Positions 50,188-59,702 of a DNA stretch of 64,000 bases are shown here, in pieces. The notes under the pieces were generated by a model. The model saw only the letters and a program-made list of their open reading frames with translations. It did no database searches and had not been told where the DNA came from. This stretch comes from Epithemia pelagica (taxonomy: Eukaryota; Bacillariophyta; Bacillariophyceae; Surirellales; Surirellaceae), in assembly GCA_946965045.2 (NCBI GenBank), contig OX337236.1, positions 186,001 to 250,000 of the forward strand. Direction: 5' to 3'. The translations under genes were made by a program, and so were the position numbers. The number at the start of each line of letters is the position of its first letter. Positions within the stretch are counted from its first letter, which is position 1.

Positions 50188-51852
50188 ATGACCGCTCAGG
50201 AACGACAAGACGATGATCCTCCGGAAGAGCAACCCATCACCACTACGAGTACCACCTCTTGGAACGAACCCAAATTGCAACAACCACAAAATTCATCCCA
50301 AGACGAGGATTCCTCGCATCCTCGAGACAACGACGACGACAAGGACAACAACAACAACAACAAGGACGATCCGGATTCTCTCCAACATGCACCACCACAC
50401 GACCAGCAATCCGTCTCCGTGGCGCAACAGGCCGCGAATCGGTTGTATCGTGGCGAATTGTTGGCTCCCATGGTTCGTGCCAGTACAACGCCCTTGCGGA
50501 CCTTGGCCTTGCACTATGGTGCCACTGCCGTGTATACCGAAGAGTTGATGGATCGATCCATTGTCCATACGACACGGGTGTGGAATGCCGACTTGCAAAC
50601 GGTCGACTATGTCAAGGATGTGAGTCAGGCATCGGCCAAGACGTTGCGACGGTTGCAACGCGAGGGAGGACCGCCACTCTTGTTGCGCATCGATCCGCGT
50701 CGAGAAGCCGGCAAGTTGATTGCTCAATTGGGAACGGGCGAACCAGACTTGGCCTTGGCGGCGGCCCAACACGTGTGTCAAGATGTGGCCGGCATGGATT
50801 TGAATATGGGATGTCCCAAAAAGTTTAGCGTGTCGGGAGGCATGGGATCAGCCCTCTTGTCCGATCCGCAACGCGCCTGTCGTATTTTGCAAACCTGGCG
50901 GACGTACTTGCCGAGTCCATTGCCCATTTCGGCCAAGATTCGATTGCTCTCGTCCACCAAGGCGCAACCAACGGTCGATTTTGTCTCGGCCCTCGTGGAA
51001 CGGGGTGGCATTCAGGCCGTGGCCATTCATGGCCGTACGGTCGGTCACCAAGACGTCGTACCGGCCAAGTGGAATCTCTTGGAACAAGTCGTACAAGGCA
51101 TTCGAGACAAGTATCCCCACATGGCCGTCTTGGTCAATGGAGATTTTTATACTCGAAACGACTTTACCCAGTTTTTGGACAAGACGGGAGCCCATGGCGT
51201 CTTGCTGGGACGACCGGCCTTGTACAATACCAGTCTGTTTCGGAAACCACCACCTCCGAGTAGTAGTACTAGTACTACTCCGACCCTCACCTACGGCTAC
51301 ACATCGCCCCTCTTGTTGGACAAGACGACCGTCATTCAAGACTATTTGCACGAGGCGGTCCGCTACGACTATCATTACAAAAACATCAAGTATGTTCTCT
51401 GTGAAATGATGAACAATCGCCGGGCCCCCACGCCGCGGGTGCGGTTTTTAAACCAAGACTATCCGGGACAGCAAACCATTGCCCAAGTCTGTGCCAGTCA
51501 ATCGTTGCAAGCCCTCTGTCAGGTTTGGAATGTCCAGTACTCTGCGGTGGCCACGGCACAACGACAGCAACAACGACAAGGACAAGGACAACCTACCAGC
51601 ATGGGGCCGTCGGATGGATCGTCCTTGCCAACCACCACGCCCGCCGCGGGAGAACACAAGTATGACGATGCCTACTTGTTGCAAACCATGGGACCCACGG
51701 CTGCATCACCCAACAAATCGTGCTCGCCCGAAACGGACACCACCGGATCCACCACCACACAAACGACAGCGACAACCACCCTAACGACTCATACTGGTTC
51801 CTCCTCGTCCTCCTTTTTGGAACCTCAACCGAAACGGACCCGTGTGGAATGA
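50188..51852 (+). CDS. DUS2: tRNA-dihydrouridine synthase 2-like (554 aa)
   Basis: Flavoenzyme that reduces uridine 20 of cytoplasmic tRNA. ATG 50188 follows a CT tract. After about 90 disordered residues, the Dus barrel reads GELLAPMVRASTTPLRTLAL, GATAVYTEELMDRSI, AGMDLNMGCPKKFSVSGGMG (catalytic Cys in NMGCPK), KIRLLSSTKA, VAIHGRTVGHQD, MAVLVNGDFYTRNDF and GAHGVLLGRPALYN. The C-terminal extension (YDYHYKNIKYVLCEMM with RRAPTPRVRFLN) matches the DUS2 helical domain rather than DUS1 or DUS3. The tail is Thr-rich and ends without a recognised RNA-binding domain. The family and subgroup calls are strong. Confidence 0.92.
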   Translation: MTAQERQDDDPPEEQPITTTSTTSWNEPKLQQPQNSSQDEDSSHPRDNDDDKDNNNNNKDDPDSLQHAPPHDQQSVSVAQQAANRLYRGELLAPMVRASTTPLRTLALHYGATAVYTEELMDRSIVHTTRVWNADLQTVDYVKDVSQASAKTLRRLQREGGPPLLLRIDPRREAGKLIAQLGTGEPDLALAAAQHVCQDVAGMDLNMGCPKKFSVSGGMGSALLSDPQRACRILQTWRTYLPSPLPISAKIRLLSSTKAQPTVDFVSALVERGGIQAVAIHGRTVGHQDVVPAKWNLLEQVVQGIRDKYPHMAVLVNGDFYTRNDFTQFLDKTGAHGVLLGRPALYNTSLFRKPPPPSSSTSTTPTLTYGYTSPLLLDKTTVIQDYLHEAVRYDYHYKNIKYVLCEMMNNRRAPTPRVRFLNQDYPGQQTIAQVCASQSLQALCQVWNVQYSAVATAQRQQQRQGQGQPTSMGPSDGSSLPTTTPAAGEHKYDDAYLLQTMGPTAASPNKSCSPETDTTGSTTTQTTATTTLTTHTGSSSSSFLEPQPKRTRVE

Positions 51853-52226
51853 CGACGAGAGCACCGGTCCACACACACACAAACTCTCACACACACTAGA
51901 CGCAAAACAACAATGGACACATGAGGAATGGCCAACCAATACTCTGTTGTAAAGAGTGATTGAAACTCTCGAGCAGGAGAATGGATACTGCTATTGATTT
52001 GCTTCGAGGATCGCTATCAATGCGAAACAAGAACAAAACGAGAAATCGAGAGAGACGCTCGACGGCAGAACAGGATCCCACCGTCAGGACAAAGTCTTCC
52101 AACATATGGTAATAGGACTCGGGAAAATTGTCCATGCTACTTTGAGACGACAGTGCGACTCGGGTCCCCGAACTCTGAACATGAAACCGTATATAGGTTG
52201 TCTTGCGTGCTGTCCAGCGGTCCATT
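51853..52226. other. Intergenic region, no gene seen
   Basis: 374 bp downstream of DUS2 up to the doubtful ORF at 52227. Nothing recognised. Confidence 0.4.
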
Positions 52227-52670
52227 CTAATATATGAGTGCGTCGATCATATATGTTTGTGGTGGTCGGGGCTCATGGCTCTCTAAAGCGCAACCCGTGT
52301 GGAGGGCCACAGCGGAACTGTTGTTCTTATTGCTCGTTCTGATGAATGGATTGTAGCACACCACAAAAGGTTGGAAACGATTGATCACTCGAGTGTTGCT
52401 CGTGTTCCCAAACTTGACTGGATCCGTGTGTAGTCCATACGAAATAAAAAACGGGGTTTCCGCACCACTCCACCAACAACTACTCTGTAGGCCATCCGCC
52501 CCAAATGCCCTGCAGGATATGTGGGCGTGATACCACAATGGGGCATGTGAGCTGGGAGACTTTTTCATGGACGTCGACACACCTTTGTGTAATACCATGT
52601 CCATTTTCCCAAACTTTGTTCTAGCGTTGAAACGAACCCAAAAATATCTCTGTTTGCTTTCGTTGCCCAT
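52227..52670 (-). CDS. Hypothetical ORF (147 aa), doubtful
   Basis: ATG 52670-52668 to the stop at 52229-52227 in a 900-bp gap between DUS2 (+) and glycerate kinase (-). Composition is normal (no trinucleotide runs), which makes it slightly more credible than other frames, but no motif, membrane segment or family is visible. It could be chance or a decayed gene. Confidence 0.25.
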   Translation of the reverse strand: MGNESKQRYFWVRFNARTKFGKMDMVLHKGVSTSMKKSPSSHAPLWYHAHISCRAFGADGLQSSCWWSGAETPFFISYGLHTDPVKFGNTSNTRVINRFQPFVVCYNPFIRTSNKNNSSAVALHTGCALESHEPRPPQTYMIDALIY

Positions 52671-52750
52671 TAGTGCGTGAGATTTGTTGGATCATGACTG
52701 TTTCACAGCCAAAGGGAATTGACCAAAAGACCGTGCCTTGTTTCGTCCTG

Positions 52751-55060
52751 CTACTCGTCGGGATCGGGTTGGGTTTCCTGGTTGTGGTCGAGCGGATCGA
52801 TCAACACGACCATGAGATCAGCCACATTGGTTCCCGTTGGACCAGTTCGGATCAAAGGAGACAATGACTTGTTTGGATTCACTTGGCCGACAGTATTGTA
52901 GTTGTGGAAGTAGTCGTACGAATTGTGGTCTCGAAGGGCTTGGGCCGCGGTGAGAGGGGACGATCCATTGTGGGCCGTGGTGGCTCCCGTCACGACCGCA
53001 CCAGCCGCATCCGTGGGACCATCCGTCCCATCCGTACCGACACTGGCCACAACAATGTTTCGCAAGACGGGCAATCCACTGGCCAATCGTTCGTCCCGCA
53101 GGGCCAAGGCAGCCGTCAAGGCCAATTCTTGATTGCGACCTCCCCGACCCGTCGAGTTGGGTGGGATGGTGACGGTCGTTTCGCCTCCGGCAATCAAGGC
53201 AATGGGTTTCTTGTTCGTGTCATGTCCCAAACTGTAGGGAATCAAGTTGGCGGGTCCCTGTTGAATGTGTTGGGCCATGGATACCAATAGTTTGGCCATG
53301 TCTTGGGCTTCTCCTTGAAATTGGGTTCCCAAAACAATGGGATGATAGCCCATGGATTTGGCGGTTTGTGCCGCTGTTTCTACGGCCAAGGCATTGTTGC
53401 CCACCAGACATGTCCTGCGGCTGTGGGAGGATTCCGACACCTCGTCCTTGTCTGGCTCTTGACTAGATTCTTGTTCTTGTACTTCGCGTTGCACTCCTTC
53501 GGACAAGACTTGTCGAACGGTCGATGGCAATTCCGCTCCCTGTTGGGGCAAGCGTTGTTGCACCAAGGTCCACGCTTGTTGGTAGGTACTGGTATCGGGT
53601 ACCGTCGGTCCACTGGCAATCAAATCCAGCGGATCTCCAATCACATCACTCAAGATCAAACTCACCATGTCCGTCGTCGTGGTCGTCCTTGTCGTCGTGT
53701 TGGTATCACCACTGGCCGTGGTGGCCTGCGTCCACAAGCCACCGCCCTTGACCAATTCCAAGTGTTTGCGAACGACATTGATTTCGTGAATGGACCAGCC
53801 CGATTCCAACAGGATGCGATTCGTTGTTTGCAAATCGGCCAGGGAAATGGGTGGTTGTGGGGCACACAACAAGGCGGATCCTCCCCCACTAATACACACC
53901 AAGACGAGTCGTTTGGAAGTTGGTGATGATGAGGATGAAGATGAGGAGGATTGTGCTGGTGGGGGTTGAATCTGATTCAAGAGTTGGAGTGTGGCTTGGA
54001 CGGATCGATGGTCGGGAATGGGATGGGCCGCTTCGTGGACGGAAATGTTGTACCGAGCCAAATAGTCGACTTGTTCCCGTGTGGCATGGTCGTCTTTGCA
54101 AATGACCAATCCGGAAATCTTGTCGGCAATCTTGGCGGTGGTTGTGGCATCCAACGACGGTTCGGTGGTTTGCTTCTCCTCCTGATGATTCGTGTCCTGC
54201 TCCTGCTCCTGCTGTTCTCCCACAAGGACTTGTACGAGGGCCGTGGCCATTCCCGACGAGGCCTTGCCAAAGGCCACCACGACAATGTCGTCATAGTCCA
54301 ATAGATTGTAATACGACGAAGTGTCGGTGGACTCTGTCGTCTCTCGACCAATGTGCAACGTGACGACTTGGTTGGACGATGCGACTGTTTCTTCTTGTTT
54401 GTTTTCTTGTTGGATGTTGTGTTGTCGTGGTGATGATGATTCCTCCACCAAGACTCGACGACGACAATGACTGAAAATGGCAGTTTGCGGATTCACTTGG
54501 GCAATCGCTTGCTGGACAATCTCCAAACAATCGGCCGTCAGTTCTTGTTCCCGACGTTGGAGTGTCATCTCGTCCTCCTCCTCCAGACTTGTTGTCGTCG
54601 TTGTTGTTGATGATGATGTTGCCGCGAGTGCCGTGTGGCGTGTCACCCCAAACAAGGAACGAGTAGTGGTGGATGCCGGATGGGTTTGTTGGTGTCGTTG
54701 TTTCCAGTCGTTCCTGGACACGGATGAGGAGGAGGGTATGGACAAGGGTCTAGTGGTTGTGGTTGTTGCGCGGTTCCGGGAACAAGACCAACGATTGGAA
54801 AAGGCAGGCACTACCGTCATGTTGTTGTTATTGTTGTTGCTTCCCACACCACTCCCCAACCACCACGAGACCGAGTTTCTTCGCAGAGAATTCCAGCCAA
54901 GGAGGAATCCACGTCCTCGTCGTGCCGGGGTTGTAGCGGATGTTGCTTCTACGACTCCAGGAGTCGCCATCATCATCATTTTGGGACTCTTGTATGGTGA
55001 TGGAGAAACGAACCAGAGAAGACTGGTGGTTACGAGTCGTTGAACGTGGACCACCTTCAT
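52751..55060 (-). CDS. Glycerate 2-kinase, GLYCTK/MOFRL family (769 aa)
   Basis: Phosphorylates D-glycerate to 2-phosphoglycerate. One exon from ATG 55060-55058. About 160 N-terminal residues (Arg, Ser, Met-rich, with Thr runs) suggest an organelle presequence. The kinase part reads VVVAFGKASSGMA, ISGLVICKDDH, HEAAHPIPDHRSV, VCISGGGSALLCAPQPPISL (nucleotide-binding Gly/Ser loop), MVSLILSDVIGDPLDLIASG, then the MOFRL domain: ALIAGGETTVTI, GRGGRNQELALTAALAL and VASVGTDGTDGPTDAAGAVV. This is the animal/bacterial family, not the plant photorespiratory GLYK; in an alga it could still close the photorespiratory cycle or serve serine/hydroxypyruvate breakdown. Poly-Ser inserts are loop additions. 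Confidence 0.92.
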   Translation of the reverse strand: MKVVHVQRLVTTSLLWFVSPSPYKSPKMMMMATPGVVEATSATTPARRGRGFLLGWNSLRRNSVSWWLGSGVGSNNNNNNMTVVPAFSNRWSCSRNRATTTTTRPLSIPSSSSVSRNDWKQRHQQTHPASTTTRSLFGVTRHTALAATSSSTTTTTTSLEEEDEMTLQRREQELTADCLEIVQQAIAQVNPQTAIFSHCRRRVLVEESSSPRQHNIQQENKQEETVASSNQVVTLHIGRETTESTDTSSYYNLLDYDDIVVVAFGKASSGMATALVQVLVGEQQEQEQDTNHQEEKQTTEPSLDATTTAKIADKISGLVICKDDHATREQVDYLARYNISVHEAAHPIPDHRSVQATLQLLNQIQPPPAQSSSSSSSSSPTSKRLVLVCISGGGSALLCAPQPPISLADLQTTNRILLESGWSIHEINVVRKHLELVKGGGLWTQATTASGDTNTTTRTTTTTDMVSLILSDVIGDPLDLIASGPTVPDTSTYQQAWTLVQQRLPQQGAELPSTVRQVLSEGVQREVQEQESSQEPDKDEVSESSHSRRTCLVGNNALAVETAAQTAKSMGYHPIVLGTQFQGEAQDMAKLLVSMAQHIQQGPANLIPYSLGHDTNKKPIALIAGGETTVTIPPNSTGRGGRNQELALTAALALRDERLASGLPVLRNIVVASVGTDGTDGPTDAAGAVVTGATTAHNGSSPLTAAQALRDHNSYDYFHNYNTVGQVNPNKSLSPLIRTGPTGTNVADLMVVLIDPLDHNQETQPDPDE

Positions 55061-55539
55061 TGTTTTGGTCTTTCTACCGTTTCTAATAGAATATCCTCAA
55101 GTGTCCCTGTTTGGTTCTCCCGTTTGTAGTATGTATAGAGAGGATGAACGAACAGTTGGCAATCGACATCAATCTCTCAATCTCTATCTCTTGTCATGTG
55201 CCGATGGCACTCTCTGATCTTTTGCTCCATGGTCGGCATCGGCACACCCACGTCACTTTTCGGTCCGTTCGACGCGTCTGCAACGCGACCAAGATAAAGC
55301 GTCCCAGAAGCGACCCATGAAAGATCATTCATCCCAAACCCCAACGACGATCCAAAGATACGACCATAATCCTATTAAAGGTCCGTATCGTTTGGCTCTG
55401 CAGTTCCGACAGCTCGCTCTCTTTCGGTCGTCCGAGAGGTGGAGGATTGTGAGAAGCCGTGTAGACTAGTGAGCAGTTGTTGTTGTTGTTGGTTCGACTA
55501 AAAAATCATCTAGGTAGCACCGTCCGTAGCATATCCATC
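55061..55539. promoter_or_regulatory. Divergent promoter region, glycerate kinase / aldo-keto reductase
   Basis: 479 bp between two divergent starts. No repeat other than a short GTT run just before 55490. No gene seen. Confidence 0.5.
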
Positions 55540-57159
55540 ATGTCCACCAACGACACCAATACGGACCCCCATCATACACAAGACAGTGAATCAGCAAGCG
55601 AGATGAAGAACAAGGATGTGTTGAGCAAGATTCCGCAACGACCCTTTTCCTTGCGCACAACAACAACATTGTCATCATCATCATCCTCATTCCCCTCTTC
55701 GGTTTCCATTGTCGGGTTGGGATGTTCCTCTTTTTCCACCTTTTTTTGGTCGCCCGAGGATTGGCAGCGGTCGTCCACCAACAGCAGCCGCCAGGACGAC
55801 ACCCACAACTCGCAATCTTTTTCGCAGTGGACCGTTGACCAATTGGACCGCGAACATCCCATGGTCCAAGAATGGATCGATACCATTGCCTATGCGATTC
55901 AAGAGGCCGGTATTACCGTGTTGGATACCGCGCCCTGGTATGGTCATGGCACCTCCGAAGTGGTTGTGGGATGGGCCTTGTCCGAACTCTTGATTTCTAC
56001 TACAGACGATACACCAAATATCGACACGACGAATGACACGGACACTACAACAACAACAACAACTACCCGTCGTCGTCGTACCGTTCGTCGCGACTTGATC
56101 ATGATTAATACCAAAGTGGGTCGTTACGAGGCCGATCCGGTTCGGCAATTTGCTTTTTCGTACGAAACCACCATTGCCTCGGTGCAACGATCGGTCCAAC
56201 GGTTGCAGTGCCAGTACCTAAATGTGATTCAATTGCACGATCCCGAATTTGCTCCGTCCCTCAACCAACTCTTGGACGAGACCATTCCGGCCCTCCTAGA
56301 GTGTCGGGATACCCATGGATGGTGCAAGGCCTTGGGCCTGACGGGCTATCCCTTGCACATTCAACATCAATTGCTCCAAGCCACACTTGAGCGGTTTCCC
56401 AATCAGGATCAAGGCATTTGGAGTCAAGCACTGGTCTATGGACATTACAATTTGTGCGATACCAGCTTGTTTCAACCCACCCTAGGTGTCGTGCCAAAAG
56501 AACATCAACAACACGACGACGAGAACCAGGAACAAACGGTTAGCTTTGCCACGTACTGTGCCAACCAGGGCCTGACCGTCTTGGCGGCGGCACCCTTGTC
56601 CATGGGATTGTTTACCAATGTCGGTCCACCGGCGTGGCATCCCGCCACGGTGTCACTGCAAGAGGCCTGTCGGACGGTGGCACAATTGTGTCGGGACGCC
56701 AGTGTCAACGTGTCGGAACTCGCCTTGCTCGTGGCCTTGGCCGAACCACACATTCCTTGTACCATTGTCGGTTGTAAGAATGTAGCGCAAGTCCAAGCCG
56801 CCCAACGCGTGGCCCAACGGGTCGCATCGATCCCAGAACCCGAGGGCAACTCTGGCTTGTCCTCCTCGACTGTCAATGTTGGAGCAGGAGAAGGACCCAA
56901 CCATTCGGCCGTTTTGTTACGCCGGATGCTGCAACGATTGCGACCCGTCTTGTCACGGGCCGAAGTGCACGTCTTGGAGCAACTTTGGAATCCCCACAAT
57001 GGTCCATTCGCCTCGGTATGGAGGACGCACGACCATCAATGGGATGGTGTCCAGGAAGCCATTTCCTTTTGGAGTCGCATTCCCAATGCTCCCATTCCCC
57101 AGTGGCATGCACCGCCACCACGACCCTTTTTGTCGTCCGGGGAACAAGCGCCATCCTGA
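55540..57159 (+). CDS. Aldo/keto reductase, L-galactose dehydrogenase-like (539 aa)
   Basis: ATG 55540. NAD(P)-dependent TIM-barrel oxidoreductase with the catalytic tetrad in view: ITVLDTAPWYGHGTSE (Asp and Tyr), LIMINTKVGRY (Lys) and YLNVIQLHDPEF (His). Other family signs: VSIVGLGCSSFSTFFW at the first strand, KALGLTGYPLHI and QGLTVLAAAPLSMGLF. The subgroup with GYPL and the AxPLSMG segment includes plant L-galactose dehydrogenase of ascorbate synthesis and bacterial D-threo-aldose dehydrogenases. Length 539 exceeds the usual 320 because of a Thr/Arg insert near residue 165 and a C-terminal extension (LLRRMLQRLRPVLSRAE). Confidence 0.85.
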   Translation: MSTNDTNTDPHHTQDSESASEMKNKDVLSKIPQRPFSLRTTTTLSSSSSSFPSSVSIVGLGCSSFSTFFWSPEDWQRSSTNSSRQDDTHNSQSFSQWTVDQLDREHPMVQEWIDTIAYAIQEAGITVLDTAPWYGHGTSEVVVGWALSELLISTTDDTPNIDTTNDTDTTTTTTTTRRRRTVRRDLIMINTKVGRYEADPVRQFAFSYETTIASVQRSVQRLQCQYLNVIQLHDPEFAPSLNQLLDETIPALLECRDTHGWCKALGLTGYPLHIQHQLLQATLERFPNQDQGIWSQALVYGHYNLCDTSLFQPTLGVVPKEHQQHDDENQEQTVSFATYCANQGLTVLAAAPLSMGLFTNVGPPAWHPATVSLQEACRTVAQLCRDASVNVSELALLVALAEPHIPCTIVGCKNVAQVQAAQRVAQRVASIPEPEGNSGLSSSTVNVGAGEGPNHSAVLLRRMLQRLRPVLSRAEVHVLEQLWNPHNGPFASVWRTHDHQWDGVQEAISFWSRIPNAPIPQWHAPPPRPFLSSGEQAPS

Positions 57160-57305
57160 GACAACGACAACGACAACGACAAGAACAATGCGTTCCGGGA
57201 AACGGCCCATGCACGAATTTCCGCACACAAGTCCGAGTGCTTCTCCTCGCAGATTTGATTGTACCCAAGTGCACGGCAAATGTTCCGAGACTACGACGAC
57301 GACGA
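57160..57305. other. Intergenic region, no gene seen
   Basis: 146 bp between the aldo/keto reductase (+) and the doubtful ORF at 57306 (-). Together with that ORF it makes up the roughly 1-kb gap before the helical protein. Confidence 0.4.
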
Positions 57306-58031
57306 CTACCAGCTAGAAGAACGAATGGATAGCTCTGGAGGTGTCATGGATCGATTTTTCTCGCTTGTTCTTCTCCAATCTTGTGTGTGGCCAAGAAAGG
57401 AGGATGTCAGAGCTAAACGGAAAGTGTTCTCCTCTTTCTTCACTCTGTCTACCAAAAAGAGAGAGCCTTTAGGGATGCTTCTATTCGGCATGGAGTTTGT
57501 TCCCCCAAGAACCACCATAGGGTCCTTTTTCCGGTAGCCATGATAGTATAACCTCTCTGTCAAGTCCATAGGTTCTACTCCTATACGAGTCAAACATACA
57601 AGATCCCAAGTCCCTTTTGCTCTACCAAAGCGAAGCATGACTTTAATAGGACACAAAAGAGATGGGCATCCTTTTTTTCGCGCAACTCTTGTCAGCACGG
57701 CAATAGGAGTAGGAGTATGATGGGATTGACAAAGGGAGTCCGTAGATGAGATAGTTCCGGAAGAAACGCGTCCAATACCGCAAAATCCTTTTACGGGAGT
57801 CGGCGACAACCGGGAATCGAGAACGCGACCAAAGGAACATTGTTGACTGTAGGTCGATTCTGTACCCTGGATTTCATTCGCGGTTCTGAGTCCCACCGTC
57901 GCTGAACTCAAAGGGTCGATGGACGGACGACAAGTGTCATCCATGTATTCGTCAGCAACGCCGGCCCGGCCATGATCGTATGGCGATCGCGAATGCCCCA
58001 TCTCATGTGGGTTTGCGACTCCATAGACCAT
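57306..58031 (-). CDS. Unrecognised ORF (241 aa)
   Basis: From ATG 58031-58029; the frame is open a further 150 bases upstream (to 58181) without another ATG. Residues such as MVYGVANPHEMGHSRSPYDH, then VSSGTISSTDSLCQSHHTP, and LVCLTRIGVEPMDLTERLYY show ordinary composition and no trinucleotide bias. No family, membrane helix or signal peptide is recognised. It occupies almost the whole gap between the aldo/keto reductase (+) and the helical protein (+) and may be a species-specific gene, a fragment of a mobile element or a chance frame. Confidence 0.3.
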   Translation of the reverse strand: MVYGVANPHEMGHSRSPYDHGRAGVADEYMDDTCRPSIDPLSSATVGLRTANEIQGTESTYSQQCSFGRVLDSRLSPTPVKGFCGIGRVSSGTISSTDSLCQSHHTPTPIAVLTRVARKKGCPSLLCPIKVMLRFGRAKGTWDLVCLTRIGVEPMDLTERLYYHGYRKKDPMVVLGGTNSMPNRSIPKGSLFLVDRVKKEENTFRLALTSSFLGHTQDWRRTSEKNRSMTPPELSIRSSSW

Positions 58032-58211
58032 GATGGACGACTGAATCGCTTCACGAGCAAATTTGAATTCACGAAAAAAAAAGCGACGCACGATTCGGTT
58101 TTCAAACAGGCATGCGGAGAAAACTCTCCACGAAACTCCACGCAGAAGAGAAACGAGGACATGGAATCGTAATGTCCTCACAAAACATCAAGATCTCTCA
58201 TAAAAAATCTC

Positions 58212-59360
58212 ATGACAACATTAGACAGTAATACGATTGACTCCAAACTTCTACCAAACATGACAACCATGACCATGATGTTCCAACCACCTACTATCAC
58301 CACCACAACACCAACTACTCCTGCCGAATACAACACAGAGGGGTGGCAAAGCCCCATTCTCACACCCATCAATCTGTATTATCCCTTGGGACCCTGCCGG
58401 ACCAAGTTTGAAACAAGTCGACTGACCGAGATTCTTTACGAGTTGCAAGACGTGTTTCGTATTCTCTCTCTAGAAACCGTCTTTCAAGAATCTCCAATTG
58501 CCGCTACATGTCAAACGCTCGATCAAGTCGAATTCAATATCACTGTGTTACAAAGTCGAAGGAATCCTTCAGAATCCATTTTGGAAATTCAACGCAAGTC
58601 GGGAGATACCATGTCCTTTCATTGCACGGCACACCAAATCTTGGCCGCCGTTTCCGGCCAAACTCCAACGTCACGAGTCAGCACCAGCAGCTCCGCATGG
58701 AATGTGCGAATGGCTCAACGACTCGATTCCCTCTTGCCTCCCAAAGTGGACGATGCAACGACAAGTGGTGTAGTTTCCGCGCTTGAACTAGCCTGGGGTA
58801 TGCTGTCCACCGATCGCTTGGATGCCCAACGGCTGGGTCTTGAGTCGCTCGTGCACATGACCGATCCCACCAAAAGTGGATGGTCCACAGCCCAGACGGC
58901 CTCCTTGCTCCTCTTGACTCCCGAAAACAACTTGCAGGCCAATCTCTCCATGACCTTGGTGCGCTTTGTCTCCTCTCTCGATGCTGCTACTCAATCCATG
59001 CATCTGGATGGCGAACCCTTTGGTCCAGAGAAGTTTGCTCATCTCTCCCTTATCGTTCTCTCTCAAGTATTTGGCATTGCGGCCAAACAAGAGGCGACGC
59101 AGCGCATCCAACAGTTTTTGCAATGGATCAAGCCGATCGATTTGGTCCACTCCATTCTACGATTGCTGCGAGACGGTCCCCATCATCCCCATTTGACCTA
59201 CGTGGCCGTTCAATGCGTGACGGCCCTTTGCCCCGCAGTCCCCCAATTGCGCCTCCAAATCAAGAGTCGAGACGTGCAAGAGTTGCAGCACTTTGGGGAT
59301 TTGCATCATTGCGCTTTGGCCAACGCCTCCCAACAATTGCTCGTCGCCCTGCAAGTCTAA
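58212..59360 (+). CDS. Helical-repeat protein of unknown function (382 aa)
   Basis: ATG 58212. After a Thr/Pro-rich N-terminus comes a folded first domain (INLYYPLGPCRTKFETSRLT, LYELQDVFRILSLETVFQES) and then an all-helical region resembling ARM/HEAT repeats: GVVSALELAWGMLSTDRLDA, RLGLESLVHMTDP, LSLIVLSQVFGIAAKQEA, LVHSILRLLRDGPHH, VAVQCVTALCPAVPQLRLQI. Such repeats bind proteins. No catalytic motif. The family is not one I can name. Confidence 0.65.
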   Translation: MTTLDSNTIDSKLLPNMTTMTMMFQPPTITTTTPTTPAEYNTEGWQSPILTPINLYYPLGPCRTKFETSRLTEILYELQDVFRILSLETVFQESPIAATCQTLDQVEFNITVLQSRRNPSESILEIQRKSGDTMSFHCTAHQILAAVSGQTPTSRVSTSSSAWNVRMAQRLDSLLPPKVDDATTSGVVSALELAWGMLSTDRLDAQRLGLESLVHMTDPTKSGWSTAQTASLLLLTPENNLQANLSMTLVRFVSSLDAATQSMHLDGEPFGPEKFAHLSLIVLSQVFGIAAKQEATQRIQQFLQWIKPIDLVHSILRLLRDGPHHPHLTYVAVQCVTALCPAVPQLRLQIKSRDVQELQHFGDLHHCALANASQQLLVALQV

Positions 59361-59702
59361 TACGATTCGTGCAATTTCGGACCCGAAACGACGACATGCG
59401 GCAAATAACAACAAACGTCCATGAAAGAATACGGAGGCGATGAGAAATGGGACGAAGCAAAGATTGCTAGGGAGAAGGCAGTGTCGTTTCGGGTGTTCCA
59501 AAAGCCTCTCCCGATAGATTAATTCTGTTATCCTCCTATAGAATAGAATGTGTTATAGTCCTCTTCCGATTATTCAACGTCTGGATGCTGGTCGACACCC
59601 AACGCTTTCAGAGGGATTATGGTTCTAGAGGCCTCAGCCAAAGAAGACTGCAATGACGAGAACGACAACAACATTAGCCTCATCCGAATTCCTGCTCCAC
59701 CC
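59361..59702. other. Intergenic region between convergent genes
   Basis: 342 bp between the helical protein (+) and the UFL1-like gene (-). No gene seen. Confidence 0.5.
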
